Source: Deltaproteobacteria bacterium
GTDB lineage: Bacteria > Myxococcota_A > UBA9160 > UBA4427
DNA: 35,407 bases
NCBI GenBank assembly: GCA_029261855.1
Contig: JAJDAN010000018.1
Coordinates: 1 to 35,407 of the forward strand
Direction: 5' to 3'
Part shown: positions 17,204 to 24,616 of the stretch, in pieces
Position numbering within the stretch: the first letter of the stretch is position 1
Layout: each line of letters starts with the position of its first letter
Program-made: the position numbers and the translations under genes
The notes under the pieces: generated by a model
Told to the model about the DNA's origin: nothing
Seen by the model: the letters and a program-made list of their open reading frames with translations, nothing else
Databases searched by the model: none

Positions 17204-18826
17204 CTAGGTCTCATCGCCGGCCGCCGCGGCCGGGTCCACTTCGCCCTCGACGATCGCCGCGAGCCATCCGGGCAGTCCGTTCACGAACGTGTAGGTCACG
17301 GCACCGCCCAGCAGGCAGAACGCCACCACGACCCCCGCCGCGACGAGCTGGCGGAACGCCTTGCGCCGGCTGGCTGAGCGGTCCGATTCGAGCACGATGT
17401 CCGGGATCGCTGCGAGTACCGGAATGGCGAGAGTTCCCTGGGCGTCGCGAGTCGAACGGAACGAGCTGTCCGTCGCCTCCATCAGCACGGCCGCGCCCAC
17501 ACCGAAGGCCAGCCCGACCAGCAGCCCCATCACGATGATCAGGAGACGATTGGGCGAGCTGGGGGTCGGCGCCGGGAAGGCTTGCTCGAGGATCCGGAAC
17601 TGCTCGCCGAGCTGTCGTCGCTCGACATCGACCTGGACCTTGGCCTGCAGCTGTCGCTGGGAGAAGAGCTTCACGTTGTCCCGCAGCTGGCGATCGAGCC
17701 CCTCAAGCCGGTTGAGCTGCTCGGCGACCTTCGGGGTGTCGGCCAGGCGCTTCTCGATGATGTCCGCCGCGCCGCGCAGTCGCTCGACCTCCTTGGCGGC
17801 CATCTCGACTTCCAGGGCGGAACGCTCGCGCTGGGCTTCGGCATTCTGCTGGGCGATGGTCGGCGTGCGGTCCTCGGCGGCTTCGTCTTCGAGCGCCTCG
17901 ACCTGGGACCGCACCTCGGTGATCTCCTGCTTGGCACGAACCACGTCGGGGTGGCGCTCGGTGAAGCCCCGGGCCCGATATTCGGCGAGCTGCAACTCGA
18001 GGATCTGCATCCGCCGCACCGGACTGGCATCGTCACGCGGGTCCGAGATGGCCGCCGCCGACATGACCTGGGTGTCCCAGAAGGCCTTGTTCGAGCGGGC
18101 CGCGTCCAGGACCCGATGCCCCTCACGCATTTCGGACAGGGTTCGGTCGAGCATACGCTGGTTCGAGTTCTGATCCTCGGGCAGGCGGCCGGAATTGGCG
18201 TTCTTCACCCTCGTGATCTGGTCCTGGACCTTGTCGAGTTCGCCGGTGAGCCGGTCGACCTCGTTCTCGATGAACTCGAGGCTCTTGCGCGTCATGCCCA
18301 CGCGTTCTTCGATGTGTTCCTGGACGAAGTCGTTCGCGAGCTTCTGCGCCACCGCGGCCGCCGTGCGCGGATTCTTGTGCGTGAAGGCCACCATGAAGGT
18401 GTTGAGGCCGGGAGAGTCCCGGCGCGACCGGTTCGAGGTCTCCTGGATCGCCTGTTCCACGGGCACGACCTGGATGTGCGTCCGCATGAGGTCGATGACC
18501 TCTTCCCGGAGCATCGTCTTCGACTCGTCCGGGTACAGGCTGAACTCGTCGATGACGCGGGACAGGCGCGGACGACTCAGGATCTCCGACGTCATCAGGC
18601 TGAGGCGGTAGCTCAGGTCATAGGGTGCCACGCCCGACTCGACCAGCTTCTGGTTGATCGCCTGGGGCTCGACGAAGATCGTCGCAGAACTGAGGTAGTA
18701 GTTCGGCAACGCCATGGCGACCCAGTACGCCAGCAGCAGCGCGGCGCCCACGGTGCCGACGACGAGCGCGAGCCGGCGCTGCAGCGCACCGAAGAGATCG
18801 AGTTGGAGTCCGGGATCGACGTTCAT
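17204..18826 (-). CDS. Wzz-type chain-length determinant / polysaccharide co-polymerase
   Basis: 540-aa inner-membrane protein expected to set EPS chain length and to contact the tyrosine kinase. Seen: an N-terminal Wzz domain with a transmembrane helix at about 20-42, a long periplasmic region with extended coiled coil (about 160-400, including a GNVR-like LEGLDRQLRDNVKLFSQR segment), a second membrane helix after SPNRLLIIVMGLLVG (about 425-445), and an extra hydrophobic helix near residues 495-515 followed by an acidic tail. The third helix and the cytoplasmic loop before it resemble the PEP-CTERM-type Wzz subgroup. No kinase domain is fused; the kinase is encoded two genes downstream. ATG at 18826 with AGGA 9 nt upstream. 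Confidence 0.88.
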   Translation of the reverse strand: MNVDPGLQLDLFGALQRRLALVVGTVGAALLLAYWVAMALPNYYLSSATIFVEPQAINQKLVESGVAPYDLSYRLSLMTSEILSRPRLSRVIDEFSLYPDESKTMLREEVIDLMRTHIQVVPVEQAIQETSNRSRRDSPGLNTFMVAFTHKNPRTAAAVAQKLANDFVQEHIEERVGMTRKSLEFIENEVDRLTGELDKVQDQITRVKNANSGRLPEDQNSNQRMLDRTLSEMREGHRVLDAARSNKAFWDTQVMSAAAISDPRDDASPVRRMQILELQLAEYRARGFTERHPDVVRAKQEITEVRSQVEALEDEAAEDRTPTIAQQNAEAQRERSALEVEMAAKEVERLRGAADIIEKRLADTPKVAEQLNRLEGLDRQLRDNVKLFSQRQLQAKVQVDVERRQLGEQFRILEQAFPAPTPSSPNRLLIIVMGLLVGLAFGVGAAVLMEATDSSFRSTRDAQGTLAIPVLAAIPDIVLESDRSASRRKAFRQLVAAGVVVAFCLLGGAVTYTFVNGLPGWLAAIVEGEVDPAAAAGDET

Positions 18827-18835
18827 CTTCTATTC

Positions 18836-20119
18836 CTAGTAGCGAATCGGATCGAACTCGTAGCGGATGCCAGCGAAGGCACGAACCGCTTCGAAGTCCT
18901 CGCCCCGCGAGCGGGGGATGAGGTTGGGAGGGGCGTTGAGGGGATTCGAGACGCTGGTATCCGCGATCTGCTGGCGATAGGAGACATCGACGGTGGCGCG
19001 TAGCCGCCGCATCAGCTGGTAGCCGACCGATCCGGCGATCGTCCAGACCGTCGTATCGTTGGTCGACTTGACCTGAGTCGACGGGTTGCGCGGTGCGTCC
19101 TGGGTGCGCTGCAACCAGCCCGCGCGCAGCGAGACGTTCCAAAAGCGGGCGGGCTTCCAGTTGAGCCTGGCGATGAGATCGTCGTTGATGGTCGTGGTCC
19201 CGACCCCACCAAAACCCTCCGCTCGCTTGTAGCGAAGCGAGGTATCGAGGGTCGGGGTCCACCTGCGCAGCAGCTCACCCTGGGCGAACCAGGTGGTCTG
19301 GTTGACGTCGCGGCGCACGAACACGGACTGGAGCACGTCGCACTGGTAGTCGACGGTCTCGACGCGCGCCGGGCCGGCGCGAACCGTCCCGCTCGTGAAC
19401 TCGTCGTACTGGTAGGCGACGGTCAGGAAGCCGGAGTACGACCGGGTGCGCGAGCCCGGCCCCTGCAGCCCCCCGCAATCACCAGAGCGGTTCGACTCCG
19501 CGTCGAGCGTGCGGTAGGAATACTGGCCGCCGCCGCCCACCGTCAGCTGTTGGGTCAGCGCATAGTTGAGGCCGGTGTAGCCGGAGATGACGTCGCTGTC
19601 CTCGTCCTCGGATCGCTGGAAGCGGTAGATGGTGTAGTCGGCCACCGCATAGAAGCTGGTTCGACGTGTCAGGCTGTGGTTGAAGCTCATGTTCGTGGCG
19701 TTGCGAATCGTCTTGCGGCTCGAGTCCACGATGTTGGAATCCGTCGGGTCCGGCGTCACTTCCGATTCGAGCACCAGCTTCTCGAGGTATGCAAAGTCGT
19801 TCGACGCGTGCACGCTGGTGCGCGGCGAGAAGAGGTAGGTGCCCTCGACGACGCCCCGCTGGTTCCAGGTGTTCTTGGCGGCCTCGTTCCAGAAGAAGGT
19901 CGGCTCGTAGCTGGCCTTGTAGGAACCCCGTTCGAGCTCGTCTTCCGCGGACAGGAAGACCGTGTTCCCCCAGACGGCCGATCCCGTCGCATCCTCGCGA
20001 TTGAATACGTTCGAGTCGTAGCCGAGCCGACTCCAGGCGCCGAGCTTGACGTCGCCCGCCGCCGCGATTCCCGGGACCCAGATCAGGCACGCCAGCCAAT
20101 ATGCCAAGACGCGGCGCAT
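18836..20119 (-). CDS. Outer-membrane beta-barrel protein of the exosortase/EPS locus
   Basis: 427 aa. Seen: signal peptide (MRRVLAYWLACLIWVPGIAAA), then alternating polar/hydrophobic strands rich in Tyr, Thr and Arg throughout, with recurring patterns such as SRLGYDSNVF, GSYKASYEPTFFW, SVGYQLMRRLRATVDVSYRQQ, and an aromatic C-terminus (FAGIRYEFDPIRY) suited to BAM insertion. No catalytic motif was seen. Proteins of this type sit between the Wza-like export gene and the Wzz-type gene in exosortase EPS loci, and I infer an outer-membrane step in polysaccharide secretion. ATG at 20119, 5 bp after the export-protein stop; the ribosome site is weak, consistent with coupling. Confidence 0.85.
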   Translation of the reverse strand: MRRVLAYWLACLIWVPGIAAAGDVKLGAWSRLGYDSNVFNREDATGSAVWGNTVFLSAEDELERGSYKASYEPTFFWNEAAKNTWNQRGVVEGTYLFSPRTSVHASNDFAYLEKLVLESEVTPDPTDSNIVDSSRKTIRNATNMSFNHSLTRRTSFYAVADYTIYRFQRSEDEDSDVISGYTGLNYALTQQLTVGGGGQYSYRTLDAESNRSGDCGGLQGPGSRTRSYSGFLTVAYQYDEFTSGTVRAGPARVETVDYQCDVLQSVFVRRDVNQTTWFAQGELLRRWTPTLDTSLRYKRAEGFGGVGTTTINDDLIARLNWKPARFWNVSLRAGWLQRTQDAPRNPSTQVKSTNDTTVWTIAGSVGYQLMRRLRATVDVSYRQQIADTSVSNPLNAPPNLIPRSRGEDFEAVRAFAGIRYEFDPIRY

Positions 20120-20124
20120 GGCGA

Positions 20125-20721
20125 TCAGTCCGGAACCACGACGGTGTCGCCGGCCTCGAGCACGATGTTCGATTCGGGCTCCTTGCCGGACAGGTAGGCG
20201 TCGTAGTCGAAGCGGTACTCGACGAGGCCCGTCGGCGTCTGGCGCAGGACCTTCACCTGGCTCTTCTTCGCCCAGGTCGTGAAGCCGCCGGCTCGCGCCA
20301 ACGCGTCGAGCACGCGCGTCTCCTTCTGGAGCGGAATCTCACCGTTCCGAACGACACCTCCCATGATCGCGACGGTGTTGCTGTTCATGCCGATCACGAT
20401 GACGGTCACGTCGGGGTTGGTGATGTACTCCGACAACGCCTCGGTGACGACTTCCTTCAGCTCCTCGGCGGTCAGTCCCTCGGCCTGGACGTCGTCGAGC
20501 AAGGGCACGGATACCATGCCGTCCGGCCGGACGACGACGCGGGCGCTCAGTTCGGGATTCTTCCAGACGTTGACCTGCAGCTGATCGGTGACCCCGATGA
20601 CATAAGGCAGTCGCTCGCCGACGCCCGGCGGCGGCGGCGGCGCGGGCGGCGGTTCCACGCAAGCCAGCGCCAGGAACGCCGCGGCGCACAGCACGGCACC
20701 GAGCGACGTGACACCCTTCAT
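20125..20721 (-). CDS. Wza-type polysaccharide export lipoprotein
   Basis: 198-aa outer-membrane polysaccharide secretin family member. Seen: signal peptide with lipobox LALAC (Cys21), a Pro-rich spacer (PPPAPPPPPG), a polysaccharide-export (PES) domain starting YVIGVTDQLQVNVWKNPELS and VVVRPDGMVSVPLLDDV, and one SLBB-type domain (VAIMGGVVRNGEIPLQKETRVLDALARAGG). It is much shorter than E. coli Wza (about 380 aa) and has a single SLBB domain and no C-terminal barrel helix. The neighbouring outer-membrane barrel may provide the pore. The ATG at 20721 has GGAGGAGAGG just upstream, better than the in-frame ATGs further up, and leaves 22 bp after prsR. Confidence 0.92.
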   Translation of the reverse strand: MKGVTSLGAVLCAAAFLALACVEPPPAPPPPPGVGERLPYVIGVTDQLQVNVWKNPELSARVVVRPDGMVSVPLLDDVQAEGLTAEELKEVVTEALSEYITNPDVTVIVIGMNSNTVAIMGGVVRNGEIPLQKETRVLDALARAGGFTTWAKKSQVKVLRQTPTGLVEYRFDYDAYLSGKEPESNIVLEAGDTVVVPD

Positions 20722-20743
20722 CGTCCTCTCCTCCATCAGATGG

Positions 20744-22159
20744 CTAGCGCCCCTCACTGAGTCCGTTCTCCTTCATCTTGTAGAGCAGCGCCTTGTACGA
20801 GATCTGAAGTCGCTCGGCGGCTTCCTTCCGGTTCCAGCGGGTCTGGTGCAGCACCCGCTCGATGACTTTCTTCTCGGCGATCTGTGCGGCACGCTTCGAG
20901 ATCGCCTTGAGGTCGAGGGCCTGCCCGCTCGAGAAGTCGGCGCCCAGGCCTGCGAGGTCGAGCCCTTCGCCGCCCTCTTCTTCGACCGGAGCTTCGCGCA
21001 TGGCGATCTCCTGGAGCACGGCGTCCTCGTTCCCGAGCACGACCATGCGCTTCACCATGTTCTCGAGCTCGCGCACGTTGCCCGGCCAGTGGTAGTTGAG
21101 CATCGCTTCGAGCGTCTTCTCCGTGAGCTGCGGCTGGGTCTTGCCATACTGCTCGTTGTACATGCGGAGGAAGTTGTCGACCAGCAGCGGGATCGTGTCG
21201 AGCCGCTCTCGCAGCGCGGGGATGTGGATCGTCATGACGTTCAGGCGGTAGTAGAGGTCTTCCCGGAACGCGCCCTCTCGAACTGCCTGCTCGAGGTTGC
21301 GGTTGGTGGCCGCGATGATGCGGGTGTCCACCTTGACGTCGCTCTCGCCGCCCAGCCTGGAGAACTCGCCGTCCTGCAGCACCTGCAGCAGCTTCGCCTG
21401 GAGACCGGGGTGCATCTCGCTGATCTCGTCGAGGAAGATCGTTCCGTGGTTCGCATACTCGAACTTGCCGAGCTTGCGCTTCTGGGCGCCTGTGAAGGCA
21501 CCCTTCTCGAAGCCGAAGAGCTCGCTCTCGAGCAACTCGGAAGGCAGCGCCGCGCAGTTGACCTTGACGAAGGGACGACCCCTTCGGTTGGAAAGCTGAT
21601 ACAAACCGCGGGCCACGATCTCCTTGCCGGTGCCGCTCTCCCCGCGAACGAGAACGGTGATGTCCGTGTCAGCCACCTGCTCGATGATCTCCCGGACCTC
21701 CTTCATGTTCGGGCTGTCGCCCAGCAGGCCGAGCGTGTCGGTCTCGGTGCGCACGCGACCACGCAGGGTCTCGACCTCTTCCTTGAGGGCGTGGGTCTCG
21801 AGCGCCTTCTGGAAGGCAAGCTCCAGCTCTTCGACTTCGAAGGGCTTGCGCAGGAAGTCGGACGCGCCGAGGCGCATGGCTTCTACGATGGTGCGCGCTT
21901 GTCCGTGACCCGAGAGCATGATGACCGGAATGTCGGGGATCAGCTTCTTCATTTGTCGGAGGGTCTCGAGCCCGTCCATTCCGGGAAGCACCGCGTCGAG
22001 GGTGACGATGTCGGGACGCGACTCGGACAGGCTGCCGATGGCTTCCTCGCCGTCGGCGGCCACGCTCACCTGGTACCCCTGACGCTCTCCCAGCGCCTTC
22101 AGGTACTCGCGGATGCCGGGGTCGTCGTCGATCACCAGTACTCTGAATCGCTCGACCAT
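20744..22159 (-). CDS. prsR: PrsR-like sigma-54-dependent response regulator
   Basis: 471-aa NtrC/AtoC-type activator. Seen: receiver domain (1-120) with acidic pocket Asp11-13, phospho-acceptor Asp55 and Lys105; AAA+ domain with Walker A GESGTGKE (173-180), the sigma-54 contact loop GAFTGA (220-225), Walker B TIFLDEIS, and a Fis-type HTH at the C-terminus (RWNRKEAAERLQISYKALLYKMKENGL). All motifs needed for sigma-54 activation are intact. Family members (PrsR) occur with exosortase systems and are expected to control EPS and PEP-CTERM protein genes. ATG at 22159; an in-frame GTG at 22204 would add 15 residues before the canonical start. The partner kinase PrsK is not in the window. It is the first gene of the minus-strand EPS operon. 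Confidence 0.92.
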   Translation of the reverse strand: MVERFRVLVIDDDPGIREYLKALGERQGYQVSVAADGEEAIGSLSESRPDIVTLDAVLPGMDGLETLRQMKKLIPDIPVIMLSGHGQARTIVEAMRLGASDFLRKPFEVEELELAFQKALETHALKEEVETLRGRVRTETDTLGLLGDSPNMKEVREIIEQVADTDITVLVRGESGTGKEIVARGLYQLSNRRGRPFVKVNCAALPSELLESELFGFEKGAFTGAQKRKLGKFEYANHGTIFLDEISEMHPGLQAKLLQVLQDGEFSRLGGESDVKVDTRIIAATNRNLEQAVREGAFREDLYYRLNVMTIHIPALRERLDTIPLLVDNFLRMYNEQYGKTQPQLTEKTLEAMLNYHWPGNVRELENMVKRMVVLGNEDAVLQEIAMREAPVEEEGGEGLDLAGLGADFSSGQALDLKAISKRAAQIAEKKVIERVLHQTRWNRKEAAERLQISYKALLYKMKENGLSEGR

Positions 22160-22212
22160 GGACTCTTCTGCCTTCGGCCGACATGCGGCCACTTGGACGG
22201 ACATCCCACCCG

Positions 22213-22229
22213 AGGCACCTTCGGTACCG
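22213..22229 (-). promoter_or_regulatory. Candidate sigma-54 promoter of prsR
   Basis: Minus strand CGGTAC-N6-TGCC places GG and GC at the required 10-bp spacing (TGGCAC-N5-TTGCW consensus; seven of the ten most conserved positions match). It would start transcription near 22203, leaving a leader of about 44 nt before the prsR ATG, which fits self-activation by a sigma-54 regulator. The -24 C to T change and the missing first T of the -12 box make it a weak match. Confidence 0.28.
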
Positions 22230-22363
22230 CGCGGGTGTTGGGATCTTGTCGGGTGCTTCCGGGGTCAGAGCGCCCAGGCTTGCGCAAACAGACGCAGGCG
22301 GGAGGCAACGACCCCGCTGGGTGACACGACGGAAGAGCTTTTACCCAAATCCGCCGGAAACCG

Positions 22364-22432
22364 TTCCCTCAATGTGTAATAGAATTCCTCAAATGAGAAG
22401 AACAATCCCTCTTTAGGAAAGTATGTTCCCTC
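22364..22432 (+). repeat. Four TTCCCTC-like direct repeats at 20-21 bp spacing
   Basis: TTCCCTC (22364-22370), TTCCTC (22385-22390), ATCCCTC (22405-22411) and TTCCCTC (22426-22432); their CTC ends are 20, 21 and 21 bp apart, i.e. two helical turns, so all copies face the same side of the DNA. They lie in the A+T-rich centre of the divergent region, which suggests an array of binding sites for an activator, possibly PrsR. No protein is known to bind this motif as far as I can tell from the sequence. Confidence 0.7.
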
Positions 22433-22544
22433 TTCGGCCAACCACGTGGCAGCCTATTCCACTTTTTTGTTCGCCTGGGTGCGCCGATCACAGGACATAG
22501 CGTCCGAGAACGCCCCCCAGGGGATCGACACTTCACCCGCTGGG

Positions 22545-23729
22545 ATGGCCACCAACGAACCAACTGAGATGGAGAAAGCCCCAGTGGAACGGCCGCAGTC
22601 GCGACCCTCGAAGATCCGCATCCTGGCGGTCGTGGGCGCGCGACCCAACTTCATGAAGATGGCGCCACTGCTGCGCGAGCTGCAGGCCCGTCCCGGAATC
22701 GAGACACTCCTCGTCCACACGGGGCAGCACTACGACGCGGCCATGTCGTCGGACTTCTTCCGCGATCTCGGGATCCGGGAGCCCGACGTGAATCTCGAAG
22801 TCGGCTCGGGCTCGCACGCGGGGCAGACCGCACAGGTGCTGGTCGGCATCGAGAAGCTGCTCGTGGAGCGGGTTCCGGACGCGGTGCTGCTCGTCGGGGA
22901 CGTCAATTCGACCGTTGCCGCCAGCCTGGCTGCCGCGAAGCTACTGATCCCGGTTGCCCATGTGGAAGCCGGACTCCGTTCCGGAGACCGCACGATGCCC
23001 GAGGAGATCAACCGCCTGGTGACCGACTGTCTGTCGACCTGGTGCTTCACGACGGAGAAGACCGGCGACGAGAACCTGATCCGGGAGGGTGTCGACCCGG
23101 CCAAGATCCATCACGTGGGCAACGTCATGATCGACACCCTGCGCGCGAACGAAGAGCGCGCCCGCAAGCTGGACACCCTCGCGGGCCTGGATCTCGCACC
23201 GGGCGGATACGCGCTGCTCACCCTGCACCGCCCCAGCAACGTCGACGATCCGAAGAAGCTGGCGGCGCTGTTCGCGGTACTCGAGGAGATCCACGCCGAG
23301 CTGCCAGTGGTCTTCCCCATCCATCCACGTACGCGCGGCGCCATCGAGAGCCTGCTCGGGGGCCGGTCCCCGGGCCTCCGCCTGCTGCCGCCACAGGGCT
23401 ATCTCGACTTCCTGCGGCTGATGATGGACGCCAAGGTCGTGCTGACCGATTCCGGTGGCATCCAGGAAGAGACGACCGCACTCGGAGTCCCCTGCCTCAC
23501 CCTGCGCGACAACACCGAACGTCCCATCACCGTCGACGAGGGCACCAACATCCTGGTCGGGTCCGACCCGGAAGCGCTGCGCGCGGCAGCGCGGAAGGTC
23601 CTCGACGGACATGCGAAGAAGGGACGCGTCCCCGCCCTGTGGGACGGGCACGCCTCGGCGCGGATTGCAGACGTGCTCGAACGCGACCTTCTCGGTACTC
23701 GTTCGGGCGCGGGCAGCAGCGGCGGATGA
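22545..23729 (+). CDS. wecB: UDP-N-acetylglucosamine 2-epimerase (non-hydrolysing)
   Basis: Interconverts UDP-GlcNAc and UDP-ManNAc. Seen: VVGARPNFMKMAPLL, LLVHTGQHYD, VLLVGDVNST, HVEAGLRSGDRTMPEEINRLVTD (catalytic acidic residues of the family), LTLHRPSNVDDP (catalytic His), PIHPRTR, DSGGIQEE and LRDNTERPIT. The start is uncertain: the ATG at 22545 gives 394 aa, the ATG at 22569 gives 386 aa and sits closer to the conserved N-terminus, and a GTG at 22446 would begin inside the regulatory region. None has a strong ribosome site. First gene of the plus-strand EPS operon; its stop overlaps the exosortase ATG (ATGA at 23726-23729). Confidence 0.93.
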   Translation: MATNEPTEMEKAPVERPQSRPSKIRILAVVGARPNFMKMAPLLRELQARPGIETLLVHTGQHYDAAMSSDFFRDLGIREPDVNLEVGSGSHAGQTAQVLVGIEKLLVERVPDAVLLVGDVNSTVAASLAAAKLLIPVAHVEAGLRSGDRTMPEEINRLVTDCLSTWCFTTEKTGDENLIREGVDPAKIHHVGNVMIDTLRANEERARKLDTLAGLDLAPGGYALLTLHRPSNVDDPKKLAALFAVLEEIHAELPVVFPIHPRTRGAIESLLGGRSPGLRLLPPQGYLDFLRLMMDAKVVLTDSGGIQEETTALGVPCLTLRDNTERPITVDEGTNILVGSDPEALRAAARKVLDGHAKKGRVPALWDGHASARIADVLERDLLGTRSGAGSSGG

Positions 23730-24616
23730 CGGAAGCCGCGGCGGAGACGGGCCTCTCGCGCCGCGCCCGGCTACAGCTGGGGGGCGGGGCGATCGCCCTC
23801 GCCGTTCTCATCTACGCCGAGATCCTCTACCACATGGTCCTGCACTGGAAGATCGTGCCGGACTACTCGCACGGCTTCCTCGTGGCCCCGCTGGCGATCT
23901 TCTTCGCCTGGGAGCGAAAGCACGAGCTGTCGCGTGCGCCGGTAGCCGGTAGCTGGTGGGGGCTGCTGCCGCTTTCGCTCGGGCTGATCGCCCTTGCGAT
24001 CGGGCGTCTCGGCGTCGAGCTCACCGCCATGCGCACGGGCTTCGTCCTGACGCTCATCGGTCTCGTGCTGCTGCTCTTCGGCCGGGAGATCTTTCGCATC
24101 CTGGCCTTCCCGCTGCTCTTCCTCTTCCTGATGGTGCCGCTGCCCCAGTCCCTGGTGAACGTCATCGCGTTCCCGCTGCAGCTCATCGCAGCCAAGGCAG
24201 CGGTCGCCAGCCTGCACGGCCTGGGGATTCCGGCACTGCTCGAGGGCAACATCATCCACCTGGCGAATGCACCCTCGCTCTTCGTGGAAGAGGCCTGCAG
24301 TGGGCTGCGGTCGCTGATGGCGCTGCTCACCCTCGGCGTCGTATTCGCCTACTTCTTCCGCAAGAACCTCGGCGAGCGGCTCCTCCTGGTCGTGTCGACC
24401 ATCCCGATTGCCATCCTGGTGAACGCGCTGCGCGTGGCCCTCACGGGCATCCTCACCCACCGCTTCGGCGAGGACGCAGCGACGGGCTTCATTCACGACT
24501 TCCAGGGTGTGATCACCTTCTCGGTCGCATTCCTGCTGCTGCTCCTCGAGGCAAGCGCCATCGGGTGGCTCCGACGCGAGCGAGGCGCAGACGTATCCGC
24601 AAGGAGACACGCATGA
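23726..24616 (+). CDS. xrt: Exosortase (EpsH/Xrt family), stand-alone
   Basis: Inner-membrane cysteine transpeptidase-like enzyme that processes proteins carrying a C-terminal PEP-CTERM-type sorting tag. 296 aa with about eight hydrophobic helices. Seen: YSHGFLVAPLAIFFAWER near the N-terminus, the MVPLP segment, catalytic Cys191 in EEACSGLRSLMAL, Arg195 beside it, Arg236 in LVNALRV and His257 in GFIHDFQG, the Cys-Arg-His set of exosortases. The EpsI domain, commonly fused at the C-terminus in exosortase A, is encoded by the next gene with an ATGA overlap. The EPS gene set around it is that of exosortase A systems, but the subtype should be taken as tentative. No substrate gene is visible in the window. 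Confidence 0.93.
   Translation: MTEAAAETGLSRRARLQLGGGAIALAVLIYAEILYHMVLHWKIVPDYSHGFLVAPLAIFFAWERKHELSRAPVAGSWWGLLPLSLGLIALAIGRLGVELTAMRTGFVLTLIGLVLLLFGREIFRILAFPLLFLFLMVPLPQSLVNVIAFPLQLIAAKAAVASLHGLGIPALLEGNIIHLANAPSLFVEEACSGLRSLMALLTLGVVFAYFFRKNLGERLLLVVSTIPIAILVNALRVALTGILTHRFGEDAATGFIHDFQGVITFSVAFLLLLLEASAIGWLRRERGADVSARRHA

Larger units (their letters stand above)
22160..22544. other. Divergent control region between prsR and wecB
   Basis: 385 bp without a gene. The left part (22160-22335) is G+C-rich and contains a candidate sigma-54 site facing prsR. The middle (22336-22470) is by far the most A+T-rich stretch of the window and contains four phased TTCCCTC-like repeats plus GGAA-N4-TTCC and GGAA-N6-TTCC inverted pairs at 22356-22367 and 22416-22429. 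The right part (22471-22544) is the probable 5' leader of wecB. No consensus sigma-70 promoter stands out on either strand. Both EPS operons must start in or near this region. Confidence 0.8.

Noticed and set aside
20722-20757. Upstream ATG at 20757 for the Wza-like gene
   Set aside because: It would overlap the prsR end and place charged residues before the lipoprotein signal; the ATG at 20721 has a much better ribosome site.
22303-22318. Sigma-54 promoter for wecB (AGGCAA-N4-CCGCT)
   Set aside because: GG and GC spacing is right, but the -12 box lacks both T; it also lies more than 220 bp from the wecB start and upstream of the phased repeats.
22447-22461. Second sigma-54-like site (TGGCAG with TTCCA)
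   Set aside because: The -12 GC is replaced by CC and the spacing is one base short.
22446-22544. GTG at 22446 as the wecB start
   Set aside because: It begins inside the likely control region, has no ribosome site and adds residues not found before the conserved N-terminus.
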